Of a stretch of DNA of 64,000 nt, positions 29,606-37,861 are shown one piece after another. Source of the stretch: Latilactobacillus fuchuensis DSM 14340 = JCM 11249. Lineage in GTDB: Bacteria > Bacillota > Bacilli > Lactobacillales > Lactobacillaceae. Every line of letters begins with the position of its first letter. Position 1 is the stretch's first letter. Under the pieces are notes generated by a model. It saw only the letters and a program-made list of their open reading frames with translations, had not been told where the DNA came from and ran no database searches. The position numbers and the translations under genes were made by a program. The stretch lies in assembly GCF_000615805.1 (NCBI RefSeq), contig NZ_BAMJ01000001.1, forward strand, positions 86,402 through 150,401, read 5' to 3'.

Positions 29606-30880
29606 TTATTTAACAATGACCCCTAAACCATCCGGAATAACAGTGACTTTAGCCGCTTGCCCTTCAATTTCATAGGCCCGAGCCATTGCTTGTTCCAAGG
29701 TCGTCGCTAATTCCATATGCATATCGGTAATGAGTTGAGGATCGACTAAATCTGACACGAAGATCACATGGTGATGGACTAAGATCCGTGCCAAAATTTG
29801 AGATGTCCATTGATCGGGAACCGTTTCTAACCGGGGTGTATGAATCGCGGCTTCCAAGAATTCATTAGGATCGTTCACATCAGCGATATTATGGTAGAAA
29901 CCATCGCCACCATGACCATCACGTGCACCGGCGACCATCACGATGACGCCGCCTTCTTTGTTCGTTGCTTCGGCCGCGGTCATCCCTTTAACGGCTTGGT
30001 AGATATTTTGATCGAGTGGATAACCACCGTTGGTTGAAATGGCGATGTCGCAATCAATTTTTGCCACCTGTGAAAGGCTTTCGACAAAGTCACAACCAGT
30101 TTTATGGGCCGTTTCCAAATTACCGGCGAAAGAACCAATAATCTTCTTATCTTCATCTAAAACAACGTTTAAAATAAATTTCAAACCAGCCGTTTTAGCG
30201 GCATAAACCATATCCTTATGAACTGGATTATGGTTTAAATTACCCGTTCGCGAATAATGCGAATCAATAAATTCACCAGAATGATTGGCCATAATCGTCC
30301 GATATGACGCAACCCCAGGTAAAACCGATTTACGTCCCCCGGAAAATCCGGCGAAGAAATGTGATTCAATAAAGCCTTCTGAAATTAATAAATCAGCGCC
30401 AACGGCAATTTTATTGATGAGACAATCGCCACCTGAAGGTAATTGGCCAATTTTAACGACCGAACTATCATCAGTCGAAATGTGCATGACAATTTCTTCA
30501 TTGTTGACGATGTCTTCGCCATATTTGTTAACCAATTCTTCGTGAGTTGATGGGCGATGAAAACCAGTGGCCACTAAAATCCGAATACGCGCGTCAGGTG
30601 CCACCGAACGAATCCGCCGTAATAAAATCGGGGTGATAATGTGTGACGGCACTGGACGGGTATGATCAGAACTAATAATGACGATATTCTTTTTGCCTTT
30701 TGCGAGTTCTTCCAACTTGGGACTGTCGATGGGTTGGTCGAGTGATGCTTCAACCGTTGCTTGTTCACTGATTGGATTTTGATATGTTGCTGCTTTAGAA
30801 ACGAGTTGACCGGCAAAATTGGTATCTGCAATGTGCGCGGTAATCGTTTTTTGATCGTAAGGTAATTTAATGGCTACCAA
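29606..30880 (-). CDS. larA: Lactate racemase LarA
   Basis: Interconverts L- and D-lactate using a covalently bound nickel pincer nucleotide. The residues known in the L. plantarum enzyme fall at identical numbers here: His108 (ATGFHRP), His174 (IESHFF), Lys184 (GGRKS, cofactor attachment) and His200 (ANHSGE). 424 aa is standard. The start is TTG at 30880, about 8 bases after AAAGGGAG. First gene of larABC1C2DE; induced by L-lactate through LarR in the known system. Confidence 0.97.
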   Translation of the reverse strand: MVAIKLPYDQKTITAHIADTNFAGQLVSKAATYQNPISEQATVEASLDQPIDSPKLEELAKGKKNIVIISSDHTRPVPSHIITPILLRRIRSVAPDARIRILVATGFHRPSTHEELVNKYGEDIVNNEEIVMHISTDDSSVVKIGQLPSGGDCLINKIAVGADLLISEGFIESHFFAGFSGGRKSVLPGVASYRTIMANHSGEFIDSHYSRTGNLNHNPVHKDMVYAAKTAGLKFILNVVLDEDKKIIGSFAGNLETAHKTGCDFVESLSQVAKIDCDIAISTNGGYPLDQNIYQAVKGMTAAEATNKEGGVIVMVAGARDGHGGDGFYHNIADVNDPNEFLEAAIHTPRLETVPDQWTSQILARILVHHHVIFVSDLVDPQLITDMHMELATTLEQAMARAYEIEGQAAKVTVIPDGLGVIVK

Positions 30881-30930
30881 ACTTGAGACTCCCTTTCTCT
30901 ATTCCGAGTTGCTGGCTTAAAAAAGCTACG

Positions 30931-30942
30931 GTTATAGTTATA
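30931..30942 (-). promoter_or_regulatory. Possible -10 region of the larA promoter
   Basis: Two overlapping TATAAC hexamers on the minus strand, about 55 bases downstream of the Lar-box-like dyad; no clear -35, as expected for an activator-dependent promoter. Confidence 0.35.
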
Positions 30943-30996
30943 CCGAGTTTCTGAAAACAGTGCGAGCCACTTTAAGAACAACAAATCATCGTCTGA

Positions 30997-31021
30997 AATG
31001 TTTGCAACAAATGGTAACATT
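30997..31021. promoter_or_regulatory. Candidate Lar box between larA and larR
   Basis: Interrupted dyad AATGTT ... AACATT containing AAATGGTAACA, in the divergent larA/larR intergenic region. The 11-base half-site recurs before larMN. It overlaps the -35 position of the larR promoter (-10 TATAAT at 31040-31045). Confidence 0.55.
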
Positions 31022-31039
31022 ATATTAAAATAAATCGCG

Positions 31040-31045
31040 TATAAT
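31040..31045 (+). promoter_or_regulatory. -10 hexamer of the larR promoter
   Basis: Consensus TATAAT, 64 bases before larR. No good -35: that spot is occupied by the right arm of the Lar-box-like dyad. Confidence 0.5.
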
Positions 31046-31108
31046 GGTTTACAGTATTTATCCATCTATAAGTAATTCAAAATAACGATCCAAGGTAGGC
31101 AAATCCTT

Positions 31109-31773
31109 ATGGTTCTTAACGATGTTGAGTTTTTAATTAGTTTTTTAGAAGAACGCCACGTGCCGATTATTACCAAAAAACGGCACACCTACTTGACCTA
31201 TCATGGTCTTGAAGAGCATTACACTTATATCTTGAAAAACGGAGTGATTAAAAACTCGATTATTCTCCAAGATGGTCGTGAATTTAATTTATCCTATATT
31301 ACCCAACCAGATGTGATTTCATTGTTGCGCGATGAAGTTTCTAAATATACCGACCAACCATTCAACGTGCGCGTTGAATCTGATGAAGCTAAGTTCTATC
31401 AGATTGACCGGGTGACGTTTTGGAATTACGTTAACGCGACACCTGAACTCCAAACTACGTTAAAAATTATTATCGCAAAAAATTATCCGAAAATATTTAT
31501 CGGCTACAAAAAATGATGATGAACGGTAAACACGGTGGCCTTTGCTCATTTTTATACAGTTTAATTGAATTATTTGGTAAGAAACAACGGGATGGAATTC
31601 TGATTGATTTTATCGTCACTAATGAAGATATCGCCGGTTTCTGTGGCATCAGTTCCCGCAGCAGTGTCAATCGAATGCTCAATCAACTTAAAAAAGATGG
31701 CGTGTTAAAAACGGTCGATCATAAGTTTTTGATCCAAGATGTCAGCTATTTACTAGACAACATCGCCAACTGA
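31109..31773 (+). pseudogene. larR: LarR, CRP/FNR-family lactate regulator, split by a -1 break at an A6 run
   Basis: Transcriptional activator of lar genes. The first frame (31109-31516, 135 aa) holds the cyclic-nucleotide-binding-like sensor domain; the second (31513-31773, 86 aa) holds the DNA-binding helix-turn-helix (NEDIAGFCGISSRSSVNRMLNQLK). Together they give about 221 aa, full length for the family. The break reads TAC AAA AAA TGA ATG-overlapping, and a -1 slip gives YKKMMMNGKHGG, which aligns with the PrfA/CRP linker (INGKLGS). Possible readings: real frameshift mutation, sequencing error, programmed slippage as in larC, or restart at the overlapping ATG to give a separate DNA-binding piece. 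It is marked as broken but may be functional. Confidence 0.7.
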
Positions 31774-31775
31774 TT

Positions 31776-31793
31776 TGTTACCATTTGTAAACA
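31776..31793. promoter_or_regulatory. Candidate second Lar box, ahead of larMN
   Basis: TGTTACCATTTGTAAACA, an imperfect 18-base palindrome, starts 2 bases after the larR stop. Its reverse complement shares AAATGGTAACA with the larA/larR intergenic site. It suggests LarR control of the nickel transporter separate from larR. Confidence 0.55.
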
Positions 31794-31868
31794 TGAAACG
31801 TGTTTGAAAACCCCTATGAGACGCGTAAGCTTAATGGTAGTGATAAACTCATCGGAGGTTTTATTTTT

Positions 31869-32876
31869 ATGCATATTCCTGATAATTATTTAAGTCCACA
31901 AACCTGTGCGGTGCTCTTTACCGCTGCGGTCCCCGTGATTGCGCTTTCCTTGAAAAAAGTTAAAATTCAAATTGCCGAAAAAAAAGAAACGGTCCCGATG
32001 CTCGGCATCTCCGCTTCTTTATCTTTTCTGATTATGATGTTTAACGTCCCAATTCCAGGTGGCACAACCGCCCACGCTGTTGGCGCGACGCTATTAGCAA
32101 TTCTGATTGGACCGTATGCTGCCTGTTTGGCCGTCACGATGGCGTTAGTCATGCAGGCTTTTCTATTCGGTGACGGCGGAATATTAGCCTTAGGCGCCAA
32201 TATCATCAATATGGCTTGCATCATGCCGTTTGTCGGTTACGGTCTTTACCGGCTCGCACAGAAATGGCATCACGAAAAATTAGGCGTCATCTTAGGCGCT
32301 TACGTCGGGATCAATATGGCTGCGTTGGTCGCCAGTATTGAACTCGGGTTACAACCGCTAGTAGCGCACAACGCCGCCGGTCAACCACTATACGCCCCCT
32401 ATCCACTGCACATGACCATTCCAGCGATGCTGTTTGGGCATTTATTAATCGCTGGCTGGGTGGAAGCCGGCGTGACCTTTGCTGTTTTTCAATTTGTACA
32501 ACGTGTTGCGCCCACGGAACTTTACACGCCCAAACAACTCACGCCTGATCTTCAAAAAAGCCATCAATTGCGTCATTATTGTTATGGCTGTTTAGGATTA
32601 CTAGCGATTCTCAGTCCGCTTGGGTTACTCGCCCACGGCACTGCTTGGGGTGAGTGGGACGCTGCTCAATTATTAGCCCAACTCAAACGGGCGCATCTCG
32701 GGCAAAAACTGCCGACTGGCATGGCTCACGGCTTACATTTTAACGCCCTCTTCAGCGACTATGCCATTCACGGATTACCCGTTTCAATCGGTTATATCCT
32801 ATCCGCATTGACCGCATTATTAATTTGTTATTTACTTGGAAAACTGGTGATTAGTCATGACACAAACCGCGCCTAA
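31869..32876 (+). CDS. larMN: LarMN, nickel ECF-type transporter substrate-binding membrane protein (CbiM/CbiN fusion)
   Basis: S-component of the nickel importer that supplies LarC. N-terminal MHIPDNYLS is the conserved CbiM/NikM metal-binding start; about six membrane helices with GGTTAHAVGATLLAI, followed by a CbiN-like C-terminal part. The true start is ATG at 31869, after CGGAGG; a frame reaching GTG at 31800 would destroy the metal-binding N-terminus and is rejected. Ends 20 bases inside larQ, so translation is coupled. Confidence 0.92.
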   Translation: MHIPDNYLSPQTCAVLFTAAVPVIALSLKKVKIQIAEKKETVPMLGISASLSFLIMMFNVPIPGGTTAHAVGATLLAILIGPYAACLAVTMALVMQAFLFGDGGILALGANIINMACIMPFVGYGLYRLAQKWHHEKLGVILGAYVGINMAALVASIELGLQPLVAHNAAGQPLYAPYPLHMTIPAMLFGHLLIAGWVEAGVTFAVFQFVQRVAPTELYTPKQLTPDLQKSHQLRHYCYGCLGLLAILSPLGLLAHGTAWGEWDAAQLLAQLKRAHLGQKLPTGMAHGLHFNALFSDYAIHGLPVSIGYILSALTALLICYLLGKLVISHDTNRA

Positions 32877-33666
32877 ACTACCCGCTTGGTTACAAACTAC
32901 TGACCAGGCGGCGCTCGTTGCAGGCCAGCCCAACCGCTTTTTAATTAAAAATCTAGCACTCGTTCAACAATTACTGAGCCGTTTAACACAACCGTCAACC
33001 GTCGTTGCGCACCAAAAACAATTGCCGGGACTCCAACTCATTAACTTATTGCTAACCGTCATCCTGATTGTTTCGACCCACCAATGGCTGTTTCTATGGC
33101 TATTGACGATTCTAACCCTCTTCAAACTTTGTCGATTGCCAGTCCAAGCACTGCGGCCCTTAGTCAAACGGGCACTGACCATGGGTGGAATTGCCCTCTG
33201 TCTAATTTTGCCGAATCTAGTCATCGGTCAACTGGCCACCACCCTTTTTTTCATGTGCCGGACAGCCGTATTAGTCTGCAATCTCGCCTATTTTCTCCAA
33301 ACAACGTCGGGACCCGAACTACTATTGGGATTACGCCAATTGCATTTACCGAATTTACTGATCCTGACGTTTGATATTACTTTAAAATATAGTCACGTCT
33401 TGGCTCAATTCTTACAAGAGTCCCTCTGGGCGATTCAATTACGGACAAGCCGCCAAACCAAACAGTTAGTCGGTTCTTTGATTGGACGATTATACCTGAG
33501 CGCTAAAAGCTACATCAATGAACTCTATCAAGCAATGCTGCTACGCGGCTATACTGGCCAACCAGTCGTACCCAAAAAAGCGCAGTTTAGTTGGCGCGAT
33601 TGGCAATCACTAATCTGCAATGTCGGACTATTCGGCTTATTATTCTTTATTCGGAGGTCCAATTAA
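32857..33666 (+). CDS. larQ: LarQ, nickel transporter transmembrane component (CbiQ-like)
   Basis: Energy-coupling membrane protein (T-component) linking LarMN to the ATPase LarO. 269 aa, five or so helices, with the family's two ATPase-contact segments toward the C-terminus (ESLWAIQLRTSRQTKQLVG and the MLLRGYTG Ala/Arg-Gly motif). Overlaps larMN by 20 bases and larO by one. Confidence 0.9.
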   Translation: MTQTAPKLPAWLQTTDQAALVAGQPNRFLIKNLALVQQLLSRLTQPSTVVAHQKQLPGLQLINLLLTVILIVSTHQWLFLWLLTILTLFKLCRLPVQALRPLVKRALTMGGIALCLILPNLVIGQLATTLFFMCRTAVLVCNLAYFLQTTSGPELLLGLRQLHLPNLLILTFDITLKYSHVLAQFLQESLWAIQLRTSRQTKQLVGSLIGRLYLSAKSYINELYQAMLLRGYTGQPVVPKKAQFSWRDWQSLICNVGLFGLLFFIRRSN

Positions 33667-34391
33667 TGTTAAAACTTAACCAAATTCATTACGCTTATGG
33701 TCAAACCGCTAGTTTAGTCGATATCAATTTAACGATTGATGCCGGTGAATTCGTCGCTTTCATGGGACCGAATGGTTCTGGTAAATCGACCCTTTTTAAA
33801 CTCATCAACGGGTTAATTGAACCGACCAGCGGTTATTTTGAGTTTAAAACTCAGCGCGTTGATCACGCCTTTTTAAAATCGGCTACGCTAAACACCCAAT
33901 TACACCAATCGATTGGTTTCGTCTTTCAAAACAGCGACGTGCAACTGTTCAACGAAACGGTCTTAGCTGAATTAACATTCGGTCCTCAGCAGATGGGGTT
34001 ATCGAACACTGAAGTTCAGCAACGCGTGCACGACTGCCTGCAACTGTTACACATTGAACACCTCGCTGACCGCGTCCCCTACCAACTTTCCGGTGGTGAA
34101 AAGAAATTGGTTGCGATTGCCTGCGTCTTGACGATGAATCCTGAAGTGATCGTTCTCGACGAACCCTTTAACGGCCTATCGACGGCCTATCAAACTTTGA
34201 TTAGCCAAGTTTTACTAGCCCTCCATCAAGCCGGCAAAACGATTCTAATCGCCAGTCATCAATTCGAACAAGTCAAACAAATTGCGCAACGGGTCGTCGT
34301 CTTCAATGAACACCACCAAATTGATTTTGATTTACCGCTACAGACCATTTTGAAGTCACCAGCAAAAGTGACTCAACTCCAAACACTATAA
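33666..34391 (+). CDS. larO: LarO, nickel transporter ATPase (CbiO-like)
   Basis: ABC ATPase of the ECF nickel transporter: Walker A GPNGSGKSTLFKL, Q-loop FVFQNSDVQLFNETV (ECF hallmark), signature LSGGEKKLVAIA, Walker B VIVLDEPFNGLS, switch His in ASHQFEQ. ATG at 33666 overlaps the larQ stop by one base, after CGGAGGTCC; an upstream in-frame extension is unnecessary. Last gene of larR-larMN-larQ-larO. Confidence 0.93.
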   Translation: MLKLNQIHYAYGQTASLVDINLTIDAGEFVAFMGPNGSGKSTLFKLINGLIEPTSGYFEFKTQRVDHAFLKSATLNTQLHQSIGFVFQNSDVQLFNETVLAELTFGPQQMGLSNTEVQQRVHDCLQLLHIEHLADRVPYQLSGGEKKLVAIACVLTMNPEVIVLDEPFNGLSTAYQTLISQVLLALHQAGKTILIASHQFEQVKQIAQRVVVFNEHHQIDFDLPLQTILKSPAKVTQLQTL

Positions 34392-34393
34392 AA

Positions 34394-34567
34394 AACAAGC
34401 TGCGACGTACGTCTTAGTATCCTGATGTTAAACGAATGCACTTCTTTCACGCGCGCCAGAACTCATCAATTTCCGTTCAAATCAAAAACCAGCCTATTCT
34501 TAATTCAGAATAGGCTGGTTTTTAGACTTGATACTCAATTGATAACCGAGTTCTGTCACAGCTTGTT
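34394..34567 (-). repeat. Dispersed terminator-carrying inverted-repeat element, copy C
   Basis: Full copy, opposite orientation to copy A. Outer arms AACAAGCTGCGAC / GTCACAGCTTGTT, middle arms GAACTC / GAGTTC. It fills the space between larO and the convergent ASCH gene and overlaps the ASCH stop codon by about 12 bases. Flanks align with copy A base for base over long stretches, while the hairpin does not. Confidence 0.88.
34484..34523. terminator. Terminator inside repeat copy C
   Basis: Perfect stem AAAAACCAGCCTATTCT / AGAATAGGCTGGTTTTT, loop TAATTC. Between convergent larO and the ASCH gene; can stop both. Confidence 0.88.
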
Positions 34568-35023
34568 TTTTTTAGCTTTCAACAGAATAAATTGTTCACA
34601 TAAACAAGGCATCGTTGGTGAAAACAGCTGATGACTCGCTTCGTATTCCGCTTTGAAAAATGGTTCGTGAACTGAACGCCAATACGCTAACGTCCGGTTG
34701 CCTTCGCCTTCTAAATAGGCGTGTTCTTCAGTCACATCTTGATAATCAACGATGTCACACCGGCTGGTTTGGGTGATTGCAACGGGTTGACCCTGACCAT
34801 CTAGAATAATGTTGTAATCACCGACCTGCGGCACCGGTTCATCCTTGGTATAGAGTGCAATTGCGGAAGTCGTTGCCGTCTTTTGGCCGCTAATCACTAA
34901 TTGGGCTAATTCGTCAGCCATGGCTGGGTTATCGCCAAAAGCGTATATTTGAACGGGTTGTTGTGTTGATAATTGTTGTTGCGTGACAAATTGTTGCCAA
35001 TAATCTTGAATCGCTTTTTGCAT
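34556..35023 (-). CDS. ASCH domain protein
   Basis: 155-aa cytoplasmic protein of the ASCH (PUA-like, RNA-binding or nucleotide-related) family: AFGDNPAMADELAQLVISGQKTATTSAIALY and QVGDYNIILDGQGQPVAI match the family pattern. Some relatives hydrolyse modified cytidines, but no activity can be assigned. ATG at 35023 has GGAGGG upstream. Its stop overlaps repeat copy C. Confidence 0.85.
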   Translation of the reverse strand: MQKAIQDYWQQFVTQQQLSTQQPVQIYAFGDNPAMADELAQLVISGQKTATTSAIALYTKDEPVPQVGDYNIILDGQGQPVAITQTSRCDIVDYQDVTEEHAYLEGEGNRTLAYWRSVHEPFFKAEYEASHQLFSPTMPCLCEQFILLKAKKNKL

Positions 35024-35091
35024 TTTAAACCCTCCACATCAGTTAGTGACTTTATTAACTAGTGTAGCGACCCACTCCTATTTATGCAATC

Positions 35092-35136
35092 AAAAAACGT
35101 TAAAATCAGCTTTCAACAGCTAATTTTAACGTTTTA
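35092..35136 (-). terminator. Terminator after the zinc-ribbon gene
   Basis: Stem AACGTTAAAATCAGC / GCTAATTTTAACGTT with loop TTTCAACA and A-run on the left. Confidence 0.8.
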
Positions 35137-35141
35137 ATTAT

Positions 35142-35408
35142 TTATTTAGCTTGCCAACGACTAACTTTTTTCAACATCATTGGATAGCTCTTAACTAAAA
35201 ACCATTTTTTAAAGCGACCGGTGGTTGAATCCGCTTGGATGCCGGCAATCCCTTTGGCTAACATCTGTTCAAAAGTCGCAGTCGGTTCAGTCCATTCACC
35301 GGCTTGATAACACAGATGACAATATTGTTGCGCAGCGGTTCCGTCCTTTTGAGTGCCTTGATTGGCAGTTGTTAGTGGCATCCCACAACTTTGGCAAAAT
35401 TTTTCCAT
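35142..35408 (-). CDS. Zinc-ribbon protein
   Basis: 88-aa protein with an N-terminal four-cysteine zinc ribbon (CQSCGMPL ... CHLCYQAGEW, residues about 5-35) followed by a basic helical tail (RFKKWFLVKSYPMMLKKVSRW). It belongs to the putative zinc-ribbon family common in Bacillota. Function unknown. It is 16 bases after mtnN on the same strand. Confidence 0.8.
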   Translation of the reverse strand: MEKFCQSCGMPLTTANQGTQKDGTAAQQYCHLCYQAGEWTEPTATFEQMLAKGIAGIQADSTTGRFKKWFLVKSYPMMLKKVSRWQAK

Positions 35409-35424
35409 CGTTGGTCTCCTTAAA

Positions 35425-36114
35425 TTAGATGTTTTTTAAGAAATTTAATAGCATGGCGGCCGACTTTTGGCCCGCTTGAATGATAAATTCGTCAAACGTC
35501 ACACCGGCATCTTCATCACCAACATCACTCATCGCACGAATCACGACAAACGGCGTCTTAAATTGTGTGGCCACTTGACCGATTGCTGCGCCTTCCATTT
35601 CGCAAGAAAGGGCCTCAGGATAGATTTTTTTAATTTGGGCAATCTTATCTTGACTCGCCACAAATTGATCACCAGTCACGATTAAGCCCACTTTTGAGGG
35701 AAGGTCAACGGCAGTTGCTGCCGCCGCAATCTTTTCAACGTAATTAACGTCCGCGTCAAATTTTTGTGGTTGTTGGGGTAATTGACCCAACAGGTAACCA
35801 AACGCCGTTGCATCCGCGTCATGATACGCAACTTGATTCGAAATCACGACATCGCCCACTTTAAGGTCCGCACCAATCCCACCAGCTGAACCGGTATTAA
35901 TCACTACGTCAGGTTGTTCTTCAGCCAATAAAATGGCGGTCGTCATCCCGGCTTGGACTTTACCAATCCCTGATTCGACCAATGTCACTTCATGACCGTA
36001 CAGCTGCCCTTTATAAAAGGTATTGCCGGCAACCTCATGATTGGTGACGTCTTCTAATTTAGCGAGCAATGTCCGCATTTCTTCTTCCATTGCACAAATA
36101 ACACTAATTTTCAT
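35425..36114 (-). CDS. mtnN: 5'-methylthioadenosine/S-adenosylhomocysteine nucleosidase
   Basis: Cleaves methylthioadenosine and S-adenosylhomocysteine, part of methyl-cycle and AI-2 chemistry. N-terminal MKISVICAMEEEM with the catalytic Glu, nucleoside-binding SCEMEGAAIGQVA, and catalytic Asp in RAMSDVGDEDA. The start at ATG 36114 follows GGAGCG; a frame reaching 36129 is less likely. Third gene after the Nudix and small membrane protein genes. Confidence 0.95.
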   Translation of the reverse strand: MKISVICAMEEEMRTLLAKLEDVTNHEVAGNTFYKGQLYGHEVTLVESGIGKVQAGMTTAILLAEEQPDVVINTGSAGGIGADLKVGDVVISNQVAYHDADATAFGYLLGQLPQQPQKFDADVNYVEKIAAAATAVDLPSKVGLIVTGDQFVASQDKIAQIKKIYPEALSCEMEGAAIGQVATQFKTPFVVIRAMSDVGDEDAGVTFDEFIIQAGQKSAAMLLNFLKNI

Positions 36115-36147
36115 TTTTGTTCGCTCCATTTCTTAACCATTACTATT

Positions 36148-36435
36148 TTATAGGAAAAAAAGAATCAAGTAAACGATAATAATCAATAAAATTGTGATGA
36201 TGATTGCCCAGTTCAACCGTTTTTTTAAACGTTTAACCGCTGGCAAATCAACTTTTTTACCCCGACGAGTGGTCGGTTCTTCTTCTTCGGTGACGGCTTT
36301 AAAAGCGGCTTTTTGTTTTTCGCGTGAATAGTCACGTTCCGTTTTGAGTCGTTCTTGATCACGTTGTTTAAACGCTTGGTCCTCAGCTTCTTTTTGTTGC
36401 CGATAAGCTTCGCGCGTCTTAGGTTCTTGTGTCAT
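36148..36435 (-). CDS. Small tail-anchored membrane protein of unknown function
   Basis: 95 aa: a highly charged Lys/Glu/Arg/Gln-rich helical region (residues 1-60, probable coiled coil) and a single C-terminal membrane helix (about 72-95, IIITILLIIIVYLILFFL) right at the end, so it is tail-anchored. Sits between nudF and mtnN with short gaps (12 and 33 bases). Not recognised as an enzyme; position suggests an operon accessory. Confidence 0.7.
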   Translation of the reverse strand: MTQEPKTREAYRQQKEAEDQAFKQRDQERLKTERDYSREKQKAAFKAVTEEEEPTTRRGKKVDLPAVKRLKKRLNWAIIITILLIIIVYLILFFL

Positions 36436-36447
36436 CGCTATCTACTC

Positions 36448-36990
36448 CTAATTCGTTTGTAGTTGCCAATAATAGAGCGCCATAATCGTTTTGGCATCGC
36501 AGATTAACCCGCTGGCAACGGCTGCTTGTGCTTCTGCCAACGTTAATTTTTCAACATTTAAAAATTCATCCGCATCAAGTGGCCGTTTATGAACTACCGG
36601 CGTTAGTTGATCGGCGTAAAACAACGTCATCAATTCGTTCGAAAAACCAGGTGATGAAAAAAACTTAGCGACGCCCTTTAATGCGGTGGTCATCATACCC
36701 GTTTCTTCATTTAATTCCCGCAACGCGACAGATTCAAGTTGGGTTTCACCCAAATCAATCTTACCCGCAGGAATTTCTAACGTCTCCCGTTGCATGGGCG
36801 CCCGCCATTGTCGCACAACGATTAAACGCCCGTCAGCGGTAATCGGAATGATTCCGACCGCGCCATTGTGATAGACAATTTCACGCCGCGCCGTTTGACC
36901 ATTGGGCAGTTCTACTTGTTGGACCGCCAAATCAATGATTTGTCCTTTAAAAATCGATTCTTCAGATAAGACTTTTTCAGTATACGTCAT
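36448..36990 (-). CDS. nudF: ADP-ribose pyrophosphatase (Nudix hydrolase)
   Basis: Splits ADP-ribose to AMP and ribose 5-phosphate. Nudix box GKIDLGETQLESVALRELNE-ETG is intact, preceded by the family's VVRQWRAPMQRETLEIPAG, which marks the ADP-ribose subgroup. Start ATG at 36990 (MTYTEKVL) follows GGTGG; a start at 37002 is less likely. First gene of the nudF - membrane protein - mtnN - zinc-ribbon run. Confidence 0.92.
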   Translation of the reverse strand: MTYTEKVLSEESIFKGQIIDLAVQQVELPNGQTARREIVYHNGAVGIIPITADGRLIVVRQWRAPMQRETLEIPAGKIDLGETQLESVALRELNEETGMMTTALKGVAKFFSSPGFSNELMTLFYADQLTPVVHKRPLDADEFLNVEKLTLAEAQAAVASGLICDAKTIMALYYWQLQTN

Positions 36991-37174
36991 TTGGATAACC
37001 ACCTTACTTGGAATGATGTCTCGTTTATTATACGCGCTTTTAGAAATCGTCGCACCCTTCTAAAGTAAAGTTAACAACTAAGACGGATTTAAATATCCAT
37101 CCTTAGGCGGATACTCTTTTGTGCCGATTACTGTTAGAATGAAATCAACAATATGAACGTAGGAGCTGAAGAAA

Positions 37175-37861
37175 ATGCTTAAACAATTAAAAATATGGCT
37201 TATTAGTTTTTTAGTCTTCGTGGCCACCACATGGCTCTTTTTTGGAATATTCAACTATTTCGATATCCCGAATAACCCAATGTGGCTAGTACTTGGTACT
37301 TTGATGGCGTTTGGCTATATTTTCTTAAGTTATCGCCAATTACTTCGAAATCGCCAACCTAAGATTCAACAAAAAATTTCGGATAACATGTTAGCCCACT
37401 ACCAAGCGGCTGGCATGAGCAATGAAGAGATTAATTTTTTCCGTGAAACGATGCAACTGGCTGAAGGTCAAGTCAAAGAAGTCGCTACTAATCTACAAGC
37501 ACTCCCTAAATTACGCGCCATCGACTTAAACCACGACACGGTTAAAACGACCCAAGCGCTTTTTAAAGCCATCGTCAAAGAACCGCAAAAATTGCACAAC
37601 GCCAGCGACTTTTTATACCGGCATCTGCCCTCATTAACCGAACTGAGTCGTAAATTTATTGAAATTAGCCAACACGACGTTAAGACGGCCGATACCTATG
37701 CCGTTCTCGATAAATCCGCTGAAGCAATTGCCGCTTTAAGTCAACAAATTCAAACCGACTATACTGAATTTGTGGCCGATGATCTAGAAGATCTCGACAC
37801 AGAAGTATCCGTCGCTAATCAACAATTAACTAAGGAGCAAAACGATGACCGAAACGACTAA
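37175..37861 (+). CDS. XpaC-like membrane protein (5-bromo-4-chloroindolyl phosphate hydrolysis family)
   Basis: 228 aa: two N-terminal membrane helices (about 7-28 and 34-52), then a long helical cytoplasmic domain ([28 protein letters not shown]). It is recognised by order and pattern as the XpaC family that is encoded next to TelA. No proven biochemical role. ATG at 37175 after TAGGAG. Overlaps the next gene by 17 bases. Confidence 0.85.
   Translation: MLKQLKIWLISFLVFVATTWLFFGIFNYFDIPNNPMWLVLGTLMAFGYIFLSYRQLLRNRQPKIQQKISDNMLAHYQAAGMSNEEINFFRETMQLAEGQVKEVATNLQALPKLRAIDLNHDTVKTTQALFKAIVKEPQKLHNASDFLYRHLPSLTELSRKFIEISQHDVKTADTYAVLDKSAEAIAALSQQIQTDYTEFVADDLEDLDTEVSVANQQLTKEQNDDRND

Noticed and set aside
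31800..31868. Upstream extension of larMN from a GTG at 31800
   Set aside because: The conserved metal-binding N-terminus MHIPD needs the ATG at 31869, which has CGGAGG before it; the extension also overlaps nothing conserved.
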